DNA of 64,000 bases from Paraburkholderia ferrariae NBRC 106233 (GTDB lineage Bacteria > Pseudomonadota > Gammaproteobacteria > Burkholderiales > Burkholderiaceae), in contig NZ_BAYB01000008.1 in assembly GCF_000685035.1 (NCBI RefSeq), forward strand, positions 186,001 to 250,000. Reading direction: 5' to 3'. The notes under the pieces were generated by a model. The model was given only the letters and a program-made list of their open reading frames with translations, searched no databases and had not been told where the DNA came from. This document shows positions 25,179-35,844 of the stretch, piece after piece. Numbering within the stretch: position 1 is the first letter of the stretch; each line of letters starts with the position of its first letter. A program made the position numbers and the translations under genes.

Positions 25179-26120
25179 ATGGCTCGACACTCTGCCGCTC
25201 CGCCCTCTGCCGGCCCCCTCATCGTGGAACGCATCGCCGCGGCCATGCCCACGCTGACGCCCATTCACCGGCGCATGGCCGAATACGTGCTGGCCAACCT
25301 CTTTCACGCCGCGACGATGCGCATCGACGAACTGGCGCAGGCCGTCGATACCTCGGTGGCCACCGCCAACCGGTTTGCACGCGCGCTCGGCTTCGACGGC
25401 TACCCAGCCTTGCGCGAAGCCCTGGTGCGCGGTTTCGAAGCGACGCTCGCGCCGGTCGAGCGCCTGCGCAGCGCCCAGGAGTCGCCCGCGAGCGGCGGCG
25501 AACTGCTCGGCGCCTCGCTGGCCCAGGCCGAGGTCAATCTTCAGCACACCCGAGCATCCATCGACAACGCGGCAGCCGAAGCCGCGGTCGAGGCGATCCT
25601 CGCCGCGCGCCGCGTGTTCGTGATCGGCTCGGGCGCGAGCGCGTTCCTTGCGAGCCTCATGGAACACGGCCTGCTGCCGTACCACGACAACGTGCAGTCG
25701 CTCGCGCTCATAGGCGGCCCCACGCATGCCGCGCGGCGCCTTTTCAGCGCCGGCAAGGACGACCTCGTGATCGGCATAGCGTTTCCCCGCTACGTCGACG
25801 ACACGATCGAACTGTCGCGCCGCGCTGCGAGCCTCGGCGCACGCGTGCTCGCCCTCACCGACAGTCCGGCCTCGCCGCTTGCGCAGTTTGCGGACCTTGC
25901 GCTCTACATCCGCTCCGAACGCCGCCTTGCCGCCAACTCGGATGCCGCCGTGCTCACCGTGATCGAAGCCCTGTGCGATGCCGTCGCGCATCGCACGAAG
26001 CGCTCGGTGCAGGCCGCCACCGAAATGACCGAATTCGTGCTGCCCTGGCTCACGCCCGAGCGACACGCCGCCGCGCCCACGCCCGCGGCCCAATCCAGAC
26101 GAGCGAAGAAAACATCATGA
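25179..26120 (+). CDS. MurR/RpiR-family transcriptional regulator
   Basis: 313-residue regulator: helix-turn-helix domain (about 12-88; MRIDELAQAVDTSVATANRFARALG) and a SIS domain (about 125-260; RRVFVIGSGASAFLASLMEHGL). SIS domains of this family usually bind phosphosugars or amino sugars, including cell-wall muropeptide derivatives. Its stop overlaps the iaaA start (ATGA), so it is the first gene of the peptide operon and the likely controller of it. ATG 25179 has no Shine-Dalgarno; the message may be nearly leaderless. Confidence 0.9.
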   Translation: MARHSAAPPSAGPLIVERIAAAMPTLTPIHRRMAEYVLANLFHAATMRIDELAQAVDTSVATANRFARALGFDGYPALREALVRGFEATLAPVERLRSAQESPASGGELLGASLAQAEVNLQHTRASIDNAAAEAAVEAILAARRVFVIGSGASAFLASLMEHGLLPYHDNVQSLALIGGPTHAARRLFSAGKDDLVIGIAFPRYVDDTIELSRRAASLGARVLALTDSPASPLAQFADLALYIRSERRLAANSDAAVLTVIEALCDAVAHRTKRSVQAATEMTEFVLPWLTPERHAAAPTPAAQSRRAKKTS

Positions 26121-27115
26121 AGTCCAATGCGGTCATCGCCATCCATGGCGGCGCGGGCACGATCCTGCGCGCGTCGATGTCGGCGCAAGCCGAAGCCCAG
26201 TACCGTGCCGCGCTGCGAGACGTGCTTCAGGCCGGCCAGCGCATCCTCGCCGAAGGCGGCCACGCGCTCGATGCCGTGACGGAAGCCGTGCGCCTGCTGG
26301 AAGACTGTCCGCTCTTCAATGCCGGGCGCGGCTCGGTGTTCACCGCCGACGCCACACACGAACTCGATGCCTCGATCATGGACGGCCGCACGCTCGAAGC
26401 CGGTGCGGTCTGCTGCGTGAAGCGCGTGCGCAATCCGGTTCTCGCGGCGCGCCGCGTGCTGGAGTGCAGCGAACACGTGCTGTTCACGGGCGAAGGCGCC
26501 GAAGCCTTCGCGGCGGCCCAGGGGCTGGCCCTCGTGGAGCCGGCGTACTTCCACACCGACGCCCGCTACCGCCAGTGGCAGCTTGCCCATGACCGGCAGC
26601 AGACCATGCTCGATCACGACGGCGCCGCACGCGCTTCGCTCCCTTCCAGCGAGAGCGAAGCGCCCGAGCCCACGCCTCAGGAACCGCTCGACCCCAACCG
26701 CAAGTTCGGCACCGTGGGCGCCGTCGCGCTCGACGCGCACGGGCACCTGGCCGCCGCCGCCTCGACGGGCGGCATCACCTACAAGCAGCCCGGCCGCGTG
26801 GGCGACACCCCGCTCATCGGCGCGGGCTGCTACGCCAACGACGCCACCTGCGCCGTGGCGGCAACCGGTGCGGGCGAAATGTTCATGCGCATGGTGGCCG
26901 CCTACGACGTGTCCGCGCAGATGGCGTATCGCGGCGCGACGCTCGAAGCCGCGACCAACGACGTCGTCATGAACCGGTTGTTGCGCATCGAAGGGCGCGG
27001 CGGACTCATCGCCGTGGATCGCGAAGGCAACGTCGCCCTGCCGTTCAACACAGAAGGGATGTATCGCGGTTACGCGCGCGTCGGCGAAACCTGCGTCACG
27101 GGCATTTACCGGTAG
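26117..27115 (+). CDS. iaaA: Isoaspartyl peptidase / L-asparaginase (Ntn hydrolase)
   Basis: 332-residue plant-type asparaginase precursor that self-cleaves to alpha and beta subunits; it hydrolyses beta-aspartyl dipeptides and asparagine. N-terminal IAIHGGAGT is the family signature. The cleavage and nucleophile site is FG-T199-VGAVALD, followed by [15 protein letters not shown]. The segment before the cleavage site (about 170-195; [13 protein letters not shown]) is the usual disordered linker. It is coupled to rpiR by ATGA and precedes gsiABCD, the same order as iaaA-gsiABCD in E. coli. Confidence 0.95.
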   Translation: MKSNAVIAIHGGAGTILRASMSAQAEAQYRAALRDVLQAGQRILAEGGHALDAVTEAVRLLEDCPLFNAGRGSVFTADATHELDASIMDGRTLEAGAVCCVKRVRNPVLAARRVLECSEHVLFTGEGAEAFAAAQGLALVEPAYFHTDARYRQWQLAHDRQQTMLDHDGAARASLPSSESEAPEPTPQEPLDPNRKFGTVGAVALDAHGHLAAAASTGGITYKQPGRVGDTPLIGAGCYANDATCAVAATGAGEMFMRMVAAYDVSAQMAYRGATLEAATNDVVMNRLLRIEGRGGLIAVDREGNVALPFNTEGMYRGYARVGETCVTGIYR

Positions 27116-27153
27116 CGAGACGCCGCCGGACGAACTGGAAGGAGAGCCGTACC

Positions 27154-29079
27154 GTGCAAACTGATCAGTTATCCTCATCACACTCCGAAACAACACAGCC
27201 CACGCAGCGCGTCGTGGCCGTCGATCGTCTCTCGGTGGCGTTTCGCCGTGCCGGCGCGACCTTCGAGGCGGTGCGCAACCTCTCGTTCGCGGTGGATCGC
27301 GGCGAAACGCTGGCCATCGTCGGCGAATCGGGCTCCGGCAAATCCGTGACGTCGCTGGCGTTGATGCGCCTCGTCGAACACGGCGGCGGCGCGATTGCGG
27401 GCGGGCGCATCGACCTGCGGCGCCGCAACGGCCAGGTCGTCGATCTCGTGCGCGCGCCGTCCGCCGCGATGCGCTCGATCCGCGGCGCGGACATCGCGAT
27501 GATTTTCCAGGAGCCCATGACGTCGCTGAATCCGGTGTTCACGGTCGGCGACCAGATTGCCGAGGCCATCGCGCTGCACCAGGGCAAGAGCCGCCGCGAG
27601 GCTTACGCGCAAACGTTGCACCTGCTCGACCTCGTGCGTATTCCCGAAGCGCGGCGCGTGGCGGCACGCCATCCGCACCAGCTTTCGGGCGGCATGCGGC
27701 AGCGGGTCATGATCGCCATGGCGCTCTCGTGCAAGCCGGCCCTGCTGATCGCCGACGAACCGACCACCGCGCTCGACGTCACGATCCAGGCGCAGATCCT
27801 TCAACTGATCCGCGGCCTGCAGGACGAAATGGACATGGGCGTGATCTTCATCACGCACGACATGGGCGTGGTGGCGGAAGTCGCGGACCGCGTGCTCGTG
27901 ATGTACCGCGGCGAGAAAGTCGAGGAAGGCGTTTCGGCGCAGATATTCGACACGCCCTCCCATCCCTATACGCGCGCCCTGCTCGCCGCCGTCCCGCGGC
28001 TCGGTTCGATGACGGGCACCGACGCGCCCGCAAAATTCCCGGTGCTCGCGTATGGCGCCACGCAAGCCGATGCCGAGCCCGCCGCCAGCGAGCACACAGA
28101 CGATGCATCCGCGACCCGCACGGAGCCCGACGCACGCTCATCGCGCACCCCGGTCCTGCGCGTGCGCGACCTCATCACGCGCTTTGCGGTGAAGAGCGGC
28201 CCGTTCGGCAAGGTCACGGGTCAGGTGCATGCGGTCGAACGCGTGAGCTTCGACCTGTACCCGGGCGAAACGCTCGCGCTGGTCGGCGAATCGGGTTGCG
28301 GCAAGTCCACCACCGGCCGCTCGCTGCTGCGCCTGGTCGAAAGCCAGAGCGGTTCGATCGAGTTCGACGGCAAGGATATCGGCACCTTGAAAGGCCGCGC
28401 ATTGCAGGCGCTGCGGCGCGATATCCAGTTCATCTTCCAGGATCCGTTCGCCTCGCTCAATCCGCGGCTGACCGTGGGCTTTTCGATCATGGAGCCGCTG
28501 CTCGTGCACGGTGTCGCGCGCGGCGAGCAGGCGCAAGCGCGCGTGAAGTGGCTGCTGGAGCGCGTCGGACTGCCCGCCGACGCGGCGCGCCGCTATCCGC
28601 ACGAATTTTCCGGCGGTCAACGCCAGCGCATTGCGATTGCCCGTGCCCTCGCACTGAACCCCAAGGTGGTGATCGCCGACGAATCGGTCTCTGCGCTCGA
28701 CGTTTCCGTGCAGGCGCAGATCGTCAACCTCATGCTCGACCTGCAGCGCGAACTGGGGGTGGCGTATCTGTTCATTTCGCACGACATGGCCGTGGTCGAG
28801 CGCGTGAGTCATCGCGTGGCCGTGATGTATCTCGGCCAGATCGTCGAGATCGGCCCGCGCCGCTCGATCTTCGAATCGCCGCAGCATCCCTACACGAAAA
28901 AACTCATGGGCGCGGTGCCGGTTGCCGATCCTGCGCGGCGCCGGGCGCAACGCACGATCGCCGTGGACGAGTTGCCGAGCCCGATCCGCGCGCTGGGCGA
29001 CGAGCCCGAACTGGCACCCCTCGTCGCCGTCGGCCCGCAGCATTTCGTCGCCCGGCATCGCGTAGGCGGCGTCTACTGA
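27154..29079 (+). CDS. gsiA: Glutathione/oligopeptide ABC transporter, fused ATP-binding subunit GsiA
   Basis: 641 residues with two complete ABC ATPase domains: first Walker A GESGSGKS (about 57-64), signature LSGGMRQR, Walker [13 protein letters not shown]; second Walker [10 protein letters not shown] (about 378), signature FSGGQRQR, Walker [13 protein letters not shown]. In the second Walker B the usual P-T is S-V, as in other GsiA proteins. A variable linker (about 300-330) joins them. GTG start at 27154 with AAGGAG 9 bases before. It energises import of glutathione or other gamma- and isopeptides through GsiB/C/D. Confidence 0.94.
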   Translation: MQTDQLSSSHSETTQPTQRVVAVDRLSVAFRRAGATFEAVRNLSFAVDRGETLAIVGESGSGKSVTSLALMRLVEHGGGAIAGGRIDLRRRNGQVVDLVRAPSAAMRSIRGADIAMIFQEPMTSLNPVFTVGDQIAEAIALHQGKSRREAYAQTLHLLDLVRIPEARRVAARHPHQLSGGMRQRVMIAMALSCKPALLIADEPTTALDVTIQAQILQLIRGLQDEMDMGVIFITHDMGVVAEVADRVLVMYRGEKVEEGVSAQIFDTPSHPYTRALLAAVPRLGSMTGTDAPAKFPVLAYGATQADAEPAASEHTDDASATRTEPDARSSRTPVLRVRDLITRFAVKSGPFGKVTGQVHAVERVSFDLYPGETLALVGESGCGKSTTGRSLLRLVESQSGSIEFDGKDIGTLKGRALQALRRDIQFIFQDPFASLNPRLTVGFSIMEPLLVHGVARGEQAQARVKWLLERVGLPADAARRYPHEFSGGQRQRIAIARALALNPKVVIADESVSALDVSVQAQIVNLMLDLQRELGVAYLFISHDMAVVERVSHRVAVMYLGQIVEIGPRRSIFESPQHPYTKKLMGAVPVADPARRRAQRTIAVDELPSPIRALGDEPELAPLVAVGPQHFVARHRVGGVY

Positions 29080-29135
29080 CGCATGCCTCGAAGTTCGACC
29101 CTACGTTTAACCCAATCAACCAGGAGTCCTTAACG

Positions 29136-30698
29136 ATGAATCCGATCTGGCTGTCCTCGAAACCCGGGCTGCGCACATGGATTGCCGGCAGCTCCCTGCT
29201 ATTCGCCGCGCTCGCGAGCGGCGCGGCACATGCCGACCAGACGGCGGTGATGGCCGTCGATGCCACCTTCTCCACGCTCGACCCGTACGACGCCAACGAC
29301 ACGCTTTCGCAAGCGGTTTCGAAGTCGTTCTATCAAGGGCTCTTCGGTTTCGACAAAGACATGAAGCTCGTGAACGTGCTGGCCACGAGCTACGAGGCGA
29401 GCCCCGATGCGCGCGTTTATACGTTCAAGCTGCGCCAGGGCGTCAAGTTCCAGGACGGCACCGACTTCAACGCAGCCGCCGTCAAGGCCAACTTCGACCG
29501 CATCACCAACCCGGCGAACCACCTCAAGCGCTACAACATGTTCAGCCGGATCGACAAGACGGAGGTGATCGATCCGTACACCGTGAAAGTCACGCTGAAA
29601 ACGCCGTTCTCGGCCTTCGTCAACGTGCTCGCGCACCCGTCGGCCGTGATGATCTCGCCCGCCGCGATGAAGACCTGGGGTAAGGACATCGGCTTTCATC
29701 CCGTGGGAACGGGGCCGTTCACGTTCGTCAAATGGGATCCGGCCGGCGACCTCCTCGTGAAGAAGTTCGCGGGCTACTGGAAGAAGGGCTACCCGAAGAT
29801 CGACGTCATCGACTGGAAGCCCGTGGTGGACAACAACACGCGCTCGGCGCTCATGCGCACCGGCGAGGCCGATTTCGCGTTCCGCATTCCGTTCGAGCAG
29901 GCAGCCGCATTGCAATCGAGCCCGAAGGTCGAGGTGGTGGCCATCCCGTCGATCATCCAGCGCTACGTGAGCCTCAACATGTCGAAGAAGCCGTTCGACG
30001 ACCTGCGCGTGCGCGAGGCGCTGAACTATGCGATCAACAAGGATGCGCTCGCAAAGGTCGCATTCGCCGGCTACGCCATCCCGAGCGACGGCGTGCTGCC
30101 GCAGGGCGTGGATTATTCGGTGAAACTCGGCCCGTGGCCCTACGACCCCGCCAGGGCACGCGAACTGCTGAAGGCGGCCGGCTACCCGAACGGCTTCGAA
30201 ACCACCTTGTGGTCGGCGTATAACAACTCGACTTCGCAGAAGGTCATTCAGTTCGTCCAGCAGCAGCTTGCGCAAGTGGGCGTGAAGGCGAGCGTCGAAG
30301 CCCTCGAAACGGGCCAGAGCGTGGCCCGCGTGGAGAGCGCCCGGGACCCGGCCACGGCGCCCGTGCGGATGTACTACATCGGCTGGTCTTCTTCGACGGG
30401 CGAGGCCGACTGGGGCATCACGCCGCTGCTGGCAACGGTCTCGCAGCCGCCCAGACAGATGAATACGGCGTACTACTCGAACCCCGCCGTGGACGCCGAT
30501 CTCTCGAAGGCGCTGGAAACGACGGACCGCGCGCAGAAGGCCGCGCTCTACGCCGATGCGCAAAAGCGCGTGTGGGCCGACGCGCCGTGGATCTTCCTCG
30601 TCAAGGAGAAGATCGTCTATGCGCACAGCAAGCGTCTTGCCGGCGCCTACGTGGCGCCGGACGGTTCGTTCAACTTCGACGAAATCGCCCTCCAGTAA
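29136..30698 (+). CDS. gsiB: Peptide ABC transporter substrate-binding protein GsiB
   Basis: 520-residue periplasmic SBP_bac_5 protein with a Sec signal peptide (first about 36 residues, ending GAAHA) and no lipobox. Typical segments: [26 protein letters not shown] and [26 protein letters not shown] 29136 has AGGAG 9 bases upstream. It lies 56 bases after gsiA; a long hairpin follows its stop. The ligand is expected to be glutathione or a small peptide, by homology and neighbours. Confidence 0.93.
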   Translation: MNPIWLSSKPGLRTWIAGSSLLFAALASGAAHADQTAVMAVDATFSTLDPYDANDTLSQAVSKSFYQGLFGFDKDMKLVNVLATSYEASPDARVYTFKLRQGVKFQDGTDFNAAAVKANFDRITNPANHLKRYNMFSRIDKTEVIDPYTVKVTLKTPFSAFVNVLAHPSAVMISPAAMKTWGKDIGFHPVGTGPFTFVKWDPAGDLLVKKFAGYWKKGYPKIDVIDWKPVVDNNTRSALMRTGEADFAFRIPFEQAAALQSSPKVEVVAIPSIIQRYVSLNMSKKPFDDLRVREALNYAINKDALAKVAFAGYAIPSDGVLPQGVDYSVKLGPWPYDPARARELLKAAGYPNGFETTLWSAYNNSTSQKVIQFVQQQLAQVGVKASVEALETGQSVARVESARDPATAPVRMYYIGWSSSTGEADWGITPLLATVSQPPRQMNTAYYSNPAVDADLSKALETTDRAQKAALYADAQKRVWADAPWIFLVKEKIVYAHSKRLAGAYVAPDGSFNFDEIALQ

Positions 30699-30708
30699 CC
30701 GCGCCGCG

Positions 30709-30743
30709 CCGATGCGCGTCCGCCGCGAGGCGGCGCGCATCGG
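30709..30743 (+). repeat. Intercistronic hairpin after gsiB
   Basis: Near-perfect 15-bp stem: CCGATGCGCG (30709-30718) with CGCGCATCGG (30734-30743), then CCGCC / GGCGG closed by a GCGA (GNRA) tetraloop; one base is unpaired. There is no T-run, so it is unlikely to terminate. It probably stabilises the gsiB message, giving more binding protein than permease. Confidence 0.7.
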
Positions 30744-30773
30744 TCCGTGCGCTACGAAGCGGACTTTGCTGCC

Positions 30774-31694
30774 ATGCTGAATTTTCTGCTCAAACGCCTG
30801 CTGGGCCTCCTGCCCACGCTCCTGATCGTCGCGGTGCTGGTGTTCCTGTTCGTGCATCTGCTGCCGGGCGACCCCGCACGCCTCGCCGCGGGGCCCGAGG
30901 CGGACGACGCCACGGTCGCGCTCGTGCGGGCGGACCTCGGACTCGACAAGCCCCTGCCCGAACAGTTCATGCACTTCTTCACGCGCGTCCTGGAAGGCGA
31001 CTTCGGCACGTCGATGCGCAGCAAGCGCCCCGTTGCCGTCGAAATCGGCGAGCGCTTCATGCCCACCCTCATGCTGACACTCGTGAGCATGGCGTGGGCC
31101 GTGGTGTTCGGGATGACGATCGGCATCGTCTCCGCGGTATGGCGCAACCGCTGGCCGGATCGTCTCGGCATGGCGATCGCCGTGTCCGGCATCTCGTTTC
31201 CGGCCTTTGCACTCGGCATGGTGCTCATGGAGGTGTTCTCCGTCCAGCTCGGCTGGCTGCCGGTGGTGAGCGACGGCACATGGCGCAGCTACGTGGCGCC
31301 TTCGCTCACGCTGGGCGCCGCGGTGGCCGCGGTGATGGCGCGCTTCACGCGGGCCTCCTTCGTCGAAGTGCTGGGCGAGGATTTCGTGCGCACGGCGCGC
31401 GCCAAGGGCGTGGCCGAACCGCTCGTCGTGCTGCGCCACTGCCTGCGCAACGCCATGATTCCCGTCGTCACGATGATGGGCCTGCAGTTCGGCTTCCTGC
31501 TCGGCGGCTCGATCGTGGTCGAAGTCGTATTCAACTGGCCGGGGCTCGGGCGCCTGCTCGTGGACTCGGTGTCGATGCGCGACTATCCGGTGATCCAGGC
31601 GGAGGTGCTGCTGTTCTCGCTGGAGTTCATCGTCATCAATCTCATTGTCGACGTGCTCTATGCCGTCATCAATCCCACCATCCGTTTCCAGTGA
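30774..31694 (+). CDS. gsiC: Glutathione/peptide ABC transporter permease GsiC
   Basis: 306-residue inner-membrane permease, the same length as E. coli GsiC. It begins [19 protein letters not shown], as this DppB-like family does; six membrane helices are evident. The EAA loop contacting GsiA is [25 protein letters not shown]... (about 205-230). The start at 30774 is set by the conserved MLxFLLKRLL; an in-frame start 27 bases earlier adds non-conserved residues. Weak ribosome site. Confidence 0.94.
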   Translation: MLNFLLKRLLGLLPTLLIVAVLVFLFVHLLPGDPARLAAGPEADDATVALVRADLGLDKPLPEQFMHFFTRVLEGDFGTSMRSKRPVAVEIGERFMPTLMLTLVSMAWAVVFGMTIGIVSAVWRNRWPDRLGMAIAVSGISFPAFALGMVLMEVFSVQLGWLPVVSDGTWRSYVAPSLTLGAAVAAVMARFTRASFVEVLGEDFVRTARAKGVAEPLVVLRHCLRNAMIPVVTMMGLQFGFLLGGSIVVEVVFNWPGLGRLLVDSVSMRDYPVIQAEVLLFSLEFIVINLIVDVLYAVINPTIRFQ

Positions 31695-31701
31695 GGACCG
31701 C

Positions 31702-32607
31702 ATGAACACGACCACCGGCCACCCGGCTGCCGCCTCGCCTGTGCGCGGCGAGCCCGCGGTTCGCTCGCCCTGGAGCGAATTCTGGCGCAAGTTCCGCAAG
31801 CAGCACGTGGCGCTCTGCGCCGGACTCTTCGTACTCCTGCTCGTTGTCGTCGCCGTGCTCGCGCCGCACATCGCGCCCTACGACCCGGAAAACTACTTCG
31901 ACTACGACGCGCTCAACGCCGGCCCCTCGGCCGCCCACTGGTTCGGCGTCGATGCGCTCGGCCGCGACATCTTCAGCCGCATCCTGGCGGGCACGCGCAT
32001 CTCGCTCGCCGCGGGCTTTCTCTCGGTCGCGCTCGGCGCCGTGGTGGGAACGTTCTTCGGCCTGCTTGCGGGCTACTACGAAGGCTGGTGGGACCGCATC
32101 ACCATGCGCGTAGCGGACGTGCTCTTCGCGTTCCCCGGCATCCTGCTCGCCATCGGCGTGGTGGCGATACTCGGCAACGGCATGATCAACGTGATCTGCG
32201 CGGTAGCGATATTCAGCATCCCGGCCTTCGCGCGGCTCGTGCGCGGCAATACGCTGATGCTCAAGCATCTCACGTATGTCGAGGCGGCCCGCAGCATCGG
32301 CGCCTCGGACTGGACCATCATCGCGCGCCACATCCTGCCGGGCACGGTTTCCTCGGTCGTCGTCTATCTGACGATGCGCATCGGCACCTCCATCATTACG
32401 GCGGCAAGCCTCTCGTTTCTCGGGCTCGGCGCGCAGCCGCCCACGCCCGAGTGGGGCGCCATGCTCAACGAGGCGCGCGCGGACATGGTCACGGCGCCGC
32501 ACATCGCACTGTTCCCGAGCCTCGCCATCTTCCTCACCGTGCTGGCGTTCAACCTGCTGGGCGACGGCCTGCGCGACGCCCTCGACCCGAAACTCGACCG
32601 GCCATGA
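31702..32607 (+). CDS. gsiD: Glutathione/peptide ABC transporter permease GsiD
   Basis: 301-residue DppC-like permease: a hydrophilic N-terminus with [17 protein letters not shown], six membrane helices and the EAA loop [19 protein letters not shown]. It starts 7 bases after gsiC with GAGG upstream and overlaps the following peptidase start by ATGA, tying transporter and peptidase expression together. Confidence 0.94.
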   Translation: MNTTTGHPAAASPVRGEPAVRSPWSEFWRKFRKQHVALCAGLFVLLLVVVAVLAPHIAPYDPENYFDYDALNAGPSAAHWFGVDALGRDIFSRILAGTRISLAAGFLSVALGAVVGTFFGLLAGYYEGWWDRITMRVADVLFAFPGILLAIGVVAILGNGMINVICAVAIFSIPAFARLVRGNTLMLKHLTYVEAARSIGASDWTIIARHILPGTVSSVVVYLTMRIGTSIITAASLSFLGLGAQPPTPEWGAMLNEARADMVTAPHIALFPSLAIFLTVLAFNLLGDGLRDALDPKLDRP

Positions 32608-33701
32608 GCACACCTTCCACACCGTTGCCCATGCCGCACGTGGGCGTGCTGCCCTCGGGCGCGCAAGGAACGATCGCCGACGTGGCCGGCGTGCGCGTGG
32701 GGCATTGCACGCTCGACTGCGGGTCGGTGCAGACCGGCGTCACCGCAATCCTGCCGCATGGCGGCGACCTCTACCGCCACAAGGTGCCCGCCGCAGCCGC
32801 GGTGATCAACGGCTTCGGCAAGAGCATCGGGCTCGTTCAGGTCGAAGAACTGGGCGTGCTGGAAACGCCCATCGCCTTGACGAATACCTTCGGCGCGAGC
32901 GCGGTCGCCCGGGCGCAGATTCGCGAAGCCGTGAGCGCCAATCCGCAGATCGGCCGCGAATGGCCGACGGTGAATTCGCTCGTTTTCGAGTGCAACGACG
33001 GCTACCTGAACGACATTCAGGCGCTGGCGATCGAAGAAGTGCACTACTTCGCCGCCTGTGCCGATGCCAGGGCCACGGACACGGCCACGCTCGCGCGCGG
33101 ATCGGTCGGCGCCGGGCGCGGCATGTCCGCGTTCGATCTCAAAGGCGGCATCGGCTCCGCCTCGCGCATCGTCGTGGCTGCCGGGCAAAGCCATACGGTA
33201 GGGGCGCTGGTGCTGGCCAACTTCGGCCGCCTGCCGACGCTGACCGTTGCGGGCGCACCCATCGGGCGAGTACTCGCAAAACGCCGGGAAGCGGACCGGG
33301 ACGCATGCCATGGATCGCCCCCGGAGCAAGGCTCCATCATCATGATTCTCGCGACCGATGCGCCGCTCGATGCGCGCCAGCTCAAACGCTGCGCGCTGCG
33401 TGCCGCCGCCGGCCTCGCACGCACGGGCTCGGTGTACGGCCACGGCAGCGGCGATATCGCCCTCGCCTTCTCGACCGCCTCGTTCGTCCCGCACGACGCC
33501 GAACGCATCGCGTCGCCGCCGCGGCTGGCCGACGCGCGGCTCGACCCCGTGTTCGCGGCGTGCGCGGACTGCGTGGAGCAAAGCATTCTCGACGCGTTGT
33601 GGAGCGCGACCTCTGTCGTGGGCCGCGACGGCCACCGCCGTCCCGCGCTGCACGAAGCGATGCCCGATCTCGCGCAATGGCTGAAGCCGGGGCAATCATG
33701 A
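32604..33701 (+). CDS. P1-family aminopeptidase (DmpA type)
   Basis: 365-residue Ntn-like self-processing hydrolase of peptidase family S58 (DmpA, BapA). DmpA releases N-terminal L- and D-residues from peptides; BapA-type relatives cleave beta-amino acids. The autocleavage site and nucleophile are visible as QG-S244[10 protein letters not shown], giving alpha (1-243) and beta (244-365) chains. It begins [14 protein letters not shown], the family N-terminus. Predicted cytoplasmic (no signal peptide). Coupled by ATGA overlaps to both gsiD and the M55 peptidase, so it most likely hydrolyses the peptides imported by GsiABCD. Confidence 0.92.
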   Translation: MSTPSTPLPMPHVGVLPSGAQGTIADVAGVRVGHCTLDCGSVQTGVTAILPHGGDLYRHKVPAAAAVINGFGKSIGLVQVEELGVLETPIALTNTFGASAVARAQIREAVSANPQIGREWPTVNSLVFECNDGYLNDIQALAIEEVHYFAACADARATDTATLARGSVGAGRGMSAFDLKGGIGSASRIVVAAGQSHTVGALVLANFGRLPTLTVAGAPIGRVLAKRREADRDACHGSPPEQGSIIMILATDAPLDARQLKRCALRAAAGLARTGSVYGHGSGDIALAFSTASFVPHDAERIASPPRLADARLDPVFAACADCVEQSILDALWSATSVVGRDGHRRPALHEAMPDLAQWLKPGQS

Positions 33702-34537
33702 AAGTGCTCGTTTCGACGGATATCGAAGGCGTAGCGGGCGTGTTCCACCCGGAGCAGACGCGCGCAGGCAACGCCGAATACGAACGCGCGCGCCGCTGGA
33801 TGACGGCCGAAGCCAACGCCGCCATCGAAGGCGCGTTCGCCGGCGGCGCCAGCGAAGTCTGGGTCAACGACTCGCACGGCGGCTTTCGCAACCTGCTGCC
33901 CGATCGGCTCGATGCCCGCGCCCGCGTCGTGCTCGGCAAACCGCGCACGCTGGGCATGATGGCGGGCCTCGAATACGGGGCCGCCCTCGTGTTCATGATC
34001 GGCTATCACGCGAGGGCGCAGACGGGCGGCATCCTCGCGCACACCATCAATAGCGGCGCGTTCGCGCAGGTCCGCATCGGCGGCACCGAAGCGGGCGAGG
34101 CCGAACTCTATGGCGCCGTCGCCGAACAATACGGCGCGCGCGTGGCGCTGCTTTCGGGCGACGACGTGTTCGCCGCACAAACGCAGCCGCGCTTTCCCGA
34201 CGCGCGCTTTGTCGTCGTCAAACAGGCCACGGGTCAGACGAGCGGCATCTCGGACTCGCCCGAGCGGGCCTGCGCCGCCATCCGCCACGCCGCGCAGGAG
34301 GCCGCGCAGGAGGCCGAGCAGCGCAATGCGGATGCGCCCTGTCCCGCCCCCCAGGGCAGACCCTCTCCCGTACTGTGCGAGCTCCGCACGACGACCCCGG
34401 CCTATGCCGACCTGTTCTGCCAATGGCCGGCACTCGAACGAATCGATGCCGTGACATTGCGTTTCGAGGCCGCGAACGCCGAACACACGGTACGGATGCT
34501 GAATTGCCTCTCCGCGATGTCGTTCATGCTGCGATGA
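33698..34537 (+). CDS. M55-family peptidase (DppA-like D-aminopeptidase)
   Basis: 279-residue zinc peptidase. The family's ligands are at the classical positions: D8 and E10 (STDIEGVAG), H60 (NDSHGG), H104 (GYHA), and the catalytic H115 (LAHTINS). DppA of Bacillus removes N-terminal D-Ala from short peptides, typically from cell-wall turnover. A low-complexity insert (about 185-220; AAQEAAQEAEQ...PAPQGR) is longer than usual. Coupled by ATGA to the P1 peptidase. Together with iaaA and an RpiR regulator this suggests a pathway for D- or iso-peptides; the actual substrate is unknown. Confidence 0.92.
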   Translation: MKVLVSTDIEGVAGVFHPEQTRAGNAEYERARRWMTAEANAAIEGAFAGGASEVWVNDSHGGFRNLLPDRLDARARVVLGKPRTLGMMAGLEYGAALVFMIGYHARAQTGGILAHTINSGAFAQVRIGGTEAGEAELYGAVAEQYGARVALLSGDDVFAAQTQPRFPDARFVVVKQATGQTSGISDSPERACAAIRHAAQEAAQEAEQRNADAPCPAPQGRPSPVLCELRTTTPAYADLFCQWPALERIDAVTLRFEAANAEHTVRMLNCLSAMSFMLR

Positions 34538-34605
34538 GGTGCCGCGCCGGGCTTTTGCTAGACTGGCACCCTTCCCGCAAAAAAATGAACGGCAAGAGGA
34601 GACAG

Positions 34606-35844
34606 ATGAAATTCCCCGACAAATACCGGGTGTTATTGATGGTCTGGCTGCTCCAGTTCGTCAACTACCTCGATCGCATCAATCTCTCGATCGCGGCGCC
34701 GACGATGATGAAGGAGCTCTCGATCGGCCCCAGTCTCTTCGGCTTCGTGCTCGCCGCCTTCACGTTCGGCTATGCGGTAGCGCAGATTCCGGGCGGCGCG
34801 CTGGCCGACCGCTTCGGCGCAAAATGCATGCTGATCGTAAGCCCGGTGCTCTGGAGCATCTTCACGGGCGCGACCGGCTTCGTCTCCACGGTGATCGCGC
34901 TGATCGCGGTGCGCGTGCTGTTCGGTTTCTCCGAAGGCCTCTCGAACGGCGCGAGTTTCAAGTCGATCGGCGATTATTTCCCGCCGCAGGAACGCTCCAC
35001 GGCCAACGGCGCCTATCTTTCCGCGCTGGCGCTCGGACCTGCTTTCGTGGCCCCCATCGCCGTCTGGTTCCTCATTCATACGGGCTGGCAGGGCATGTTC
35101 CGCTGGCTGGCGCTGCCCGGCCTCGCCATGGCCGTCCTCGTGGTGTTCCTGATTCCCTCCGCCAAAGCGCCGCGCCCCTTCGCCGCCGAAGGCACCGCGG
35201 AAACCGCGGCGCATTCGGGATCGGGCTTCGGCGAAGTCATGCGGCTGCCGCGCTCGTGGATCATCTTCACGGCCTATCTCGCGTTCAACATCGCGTTCTG
35301 GGGCTACCTGGGCTGGATGCCGAGCTATCTTTCGATGGCACGCCACATCGACATCAAGACGCTCGGCTTCGCGGCCTCGATTCCGTACTTCGCGGGCACC
35401 GTGGGCATGTTCGTGTTCGGGTGGCTCGGCAGCACCGTGCTGTACCGCCAGCGTTGCGTGCTGATCGCGGCCATCTATCTGTGCACCGCCGTCTGCCTCT
35501 ACGTGACCTACAACGTGGATAGCGCGTTCAACAGCATCATCGGCCTTTCGGCGGCCGGGTTCTTCCTGTACGGCGGATTCGGCCCGCTCTGGTCGGTGGT
35601 GCTCGATCTCACGCCGGAAACGAGCCGCGGCGCGTTCTCGGGCTTCGTGAACTGCGGCGGCCAGATCGGCGGCTTCTTCGCGCCGATCGTGGTGGGCTGG
35701 ATCGTCGGCCAGACCGCCTCGTTTACCGGCGGCTTCATCTTCATGAACATCGCGCTGGCCGTCGCGGCCGTCTGCTTCCTGGTGCTGCACACGTTCATGC
35801 GCTCGCTGCAGCCCACCGCACTCGCTTCGGGCCGCACGGCGTGA
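34606..35844 (+). CDS. MFS transporter, anion:cation symporter type
   Basis: 412-residue major facilitator with 12 membrane helices. It begins KYRVLLMVWLLQFVNYLDRINLSIAAP, the ACS-family helix 1 with NYLDR; loop 2-3 signature GGALADRFGAK is intact. ACS members import organic acids such as glucarate, phthalate or short peptides; the substrate is unknown. AGAGGAG precedes ATG 34606. It lies 68 bases after the M55 peptidase and overlaps the next hydrolase start (GTGA), so carrier and hydrolase work together, possibly as an extension of the peptide operon. Confidence 0.9.
   Translation: MKFPDKYRVLLMVWLLQFVNYLDRINLSIAAPTMMKELSIGPSLFGFVLAAFTFGYAVAQIPGGALADRFGAKCMLIVSPVLWSIFTGATGFVSTVIALIAVRVLFGFSEGLSNGASFKSIGDYFPPQERSTANGAYLSALALGPAFVAPIAVWFLIHTGWQGMFRWLALPGLAMAVLVVFLIPSAKAPRPFAAEGTAETAAHSGSGFGEVMRLPRSWIIFTAYLAFNIAFWGYLGWMPSYLSMARHIDIKTLGFAASIPYFAGTVGMFVFGWLGSTVLYRQRCVLIAAIYLCTAVCLYVTYNVDSAFNSIIGLSAAGFFLYGGFGPLWSVVLDLTPETSRGAFSGFVNCGGQIGGFFAPIVVGWIVGQTASFTGGFIFMNIALAVAAVCFLVLHTFMRSLQPTALASGRTA

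Noticed and set aside
29199..31871. 890-codon minus-strand open frame across gsiB-gsiC
   Set aside because: Shadow frame; the plus strand holds clear GsiB and GsiC proteins.
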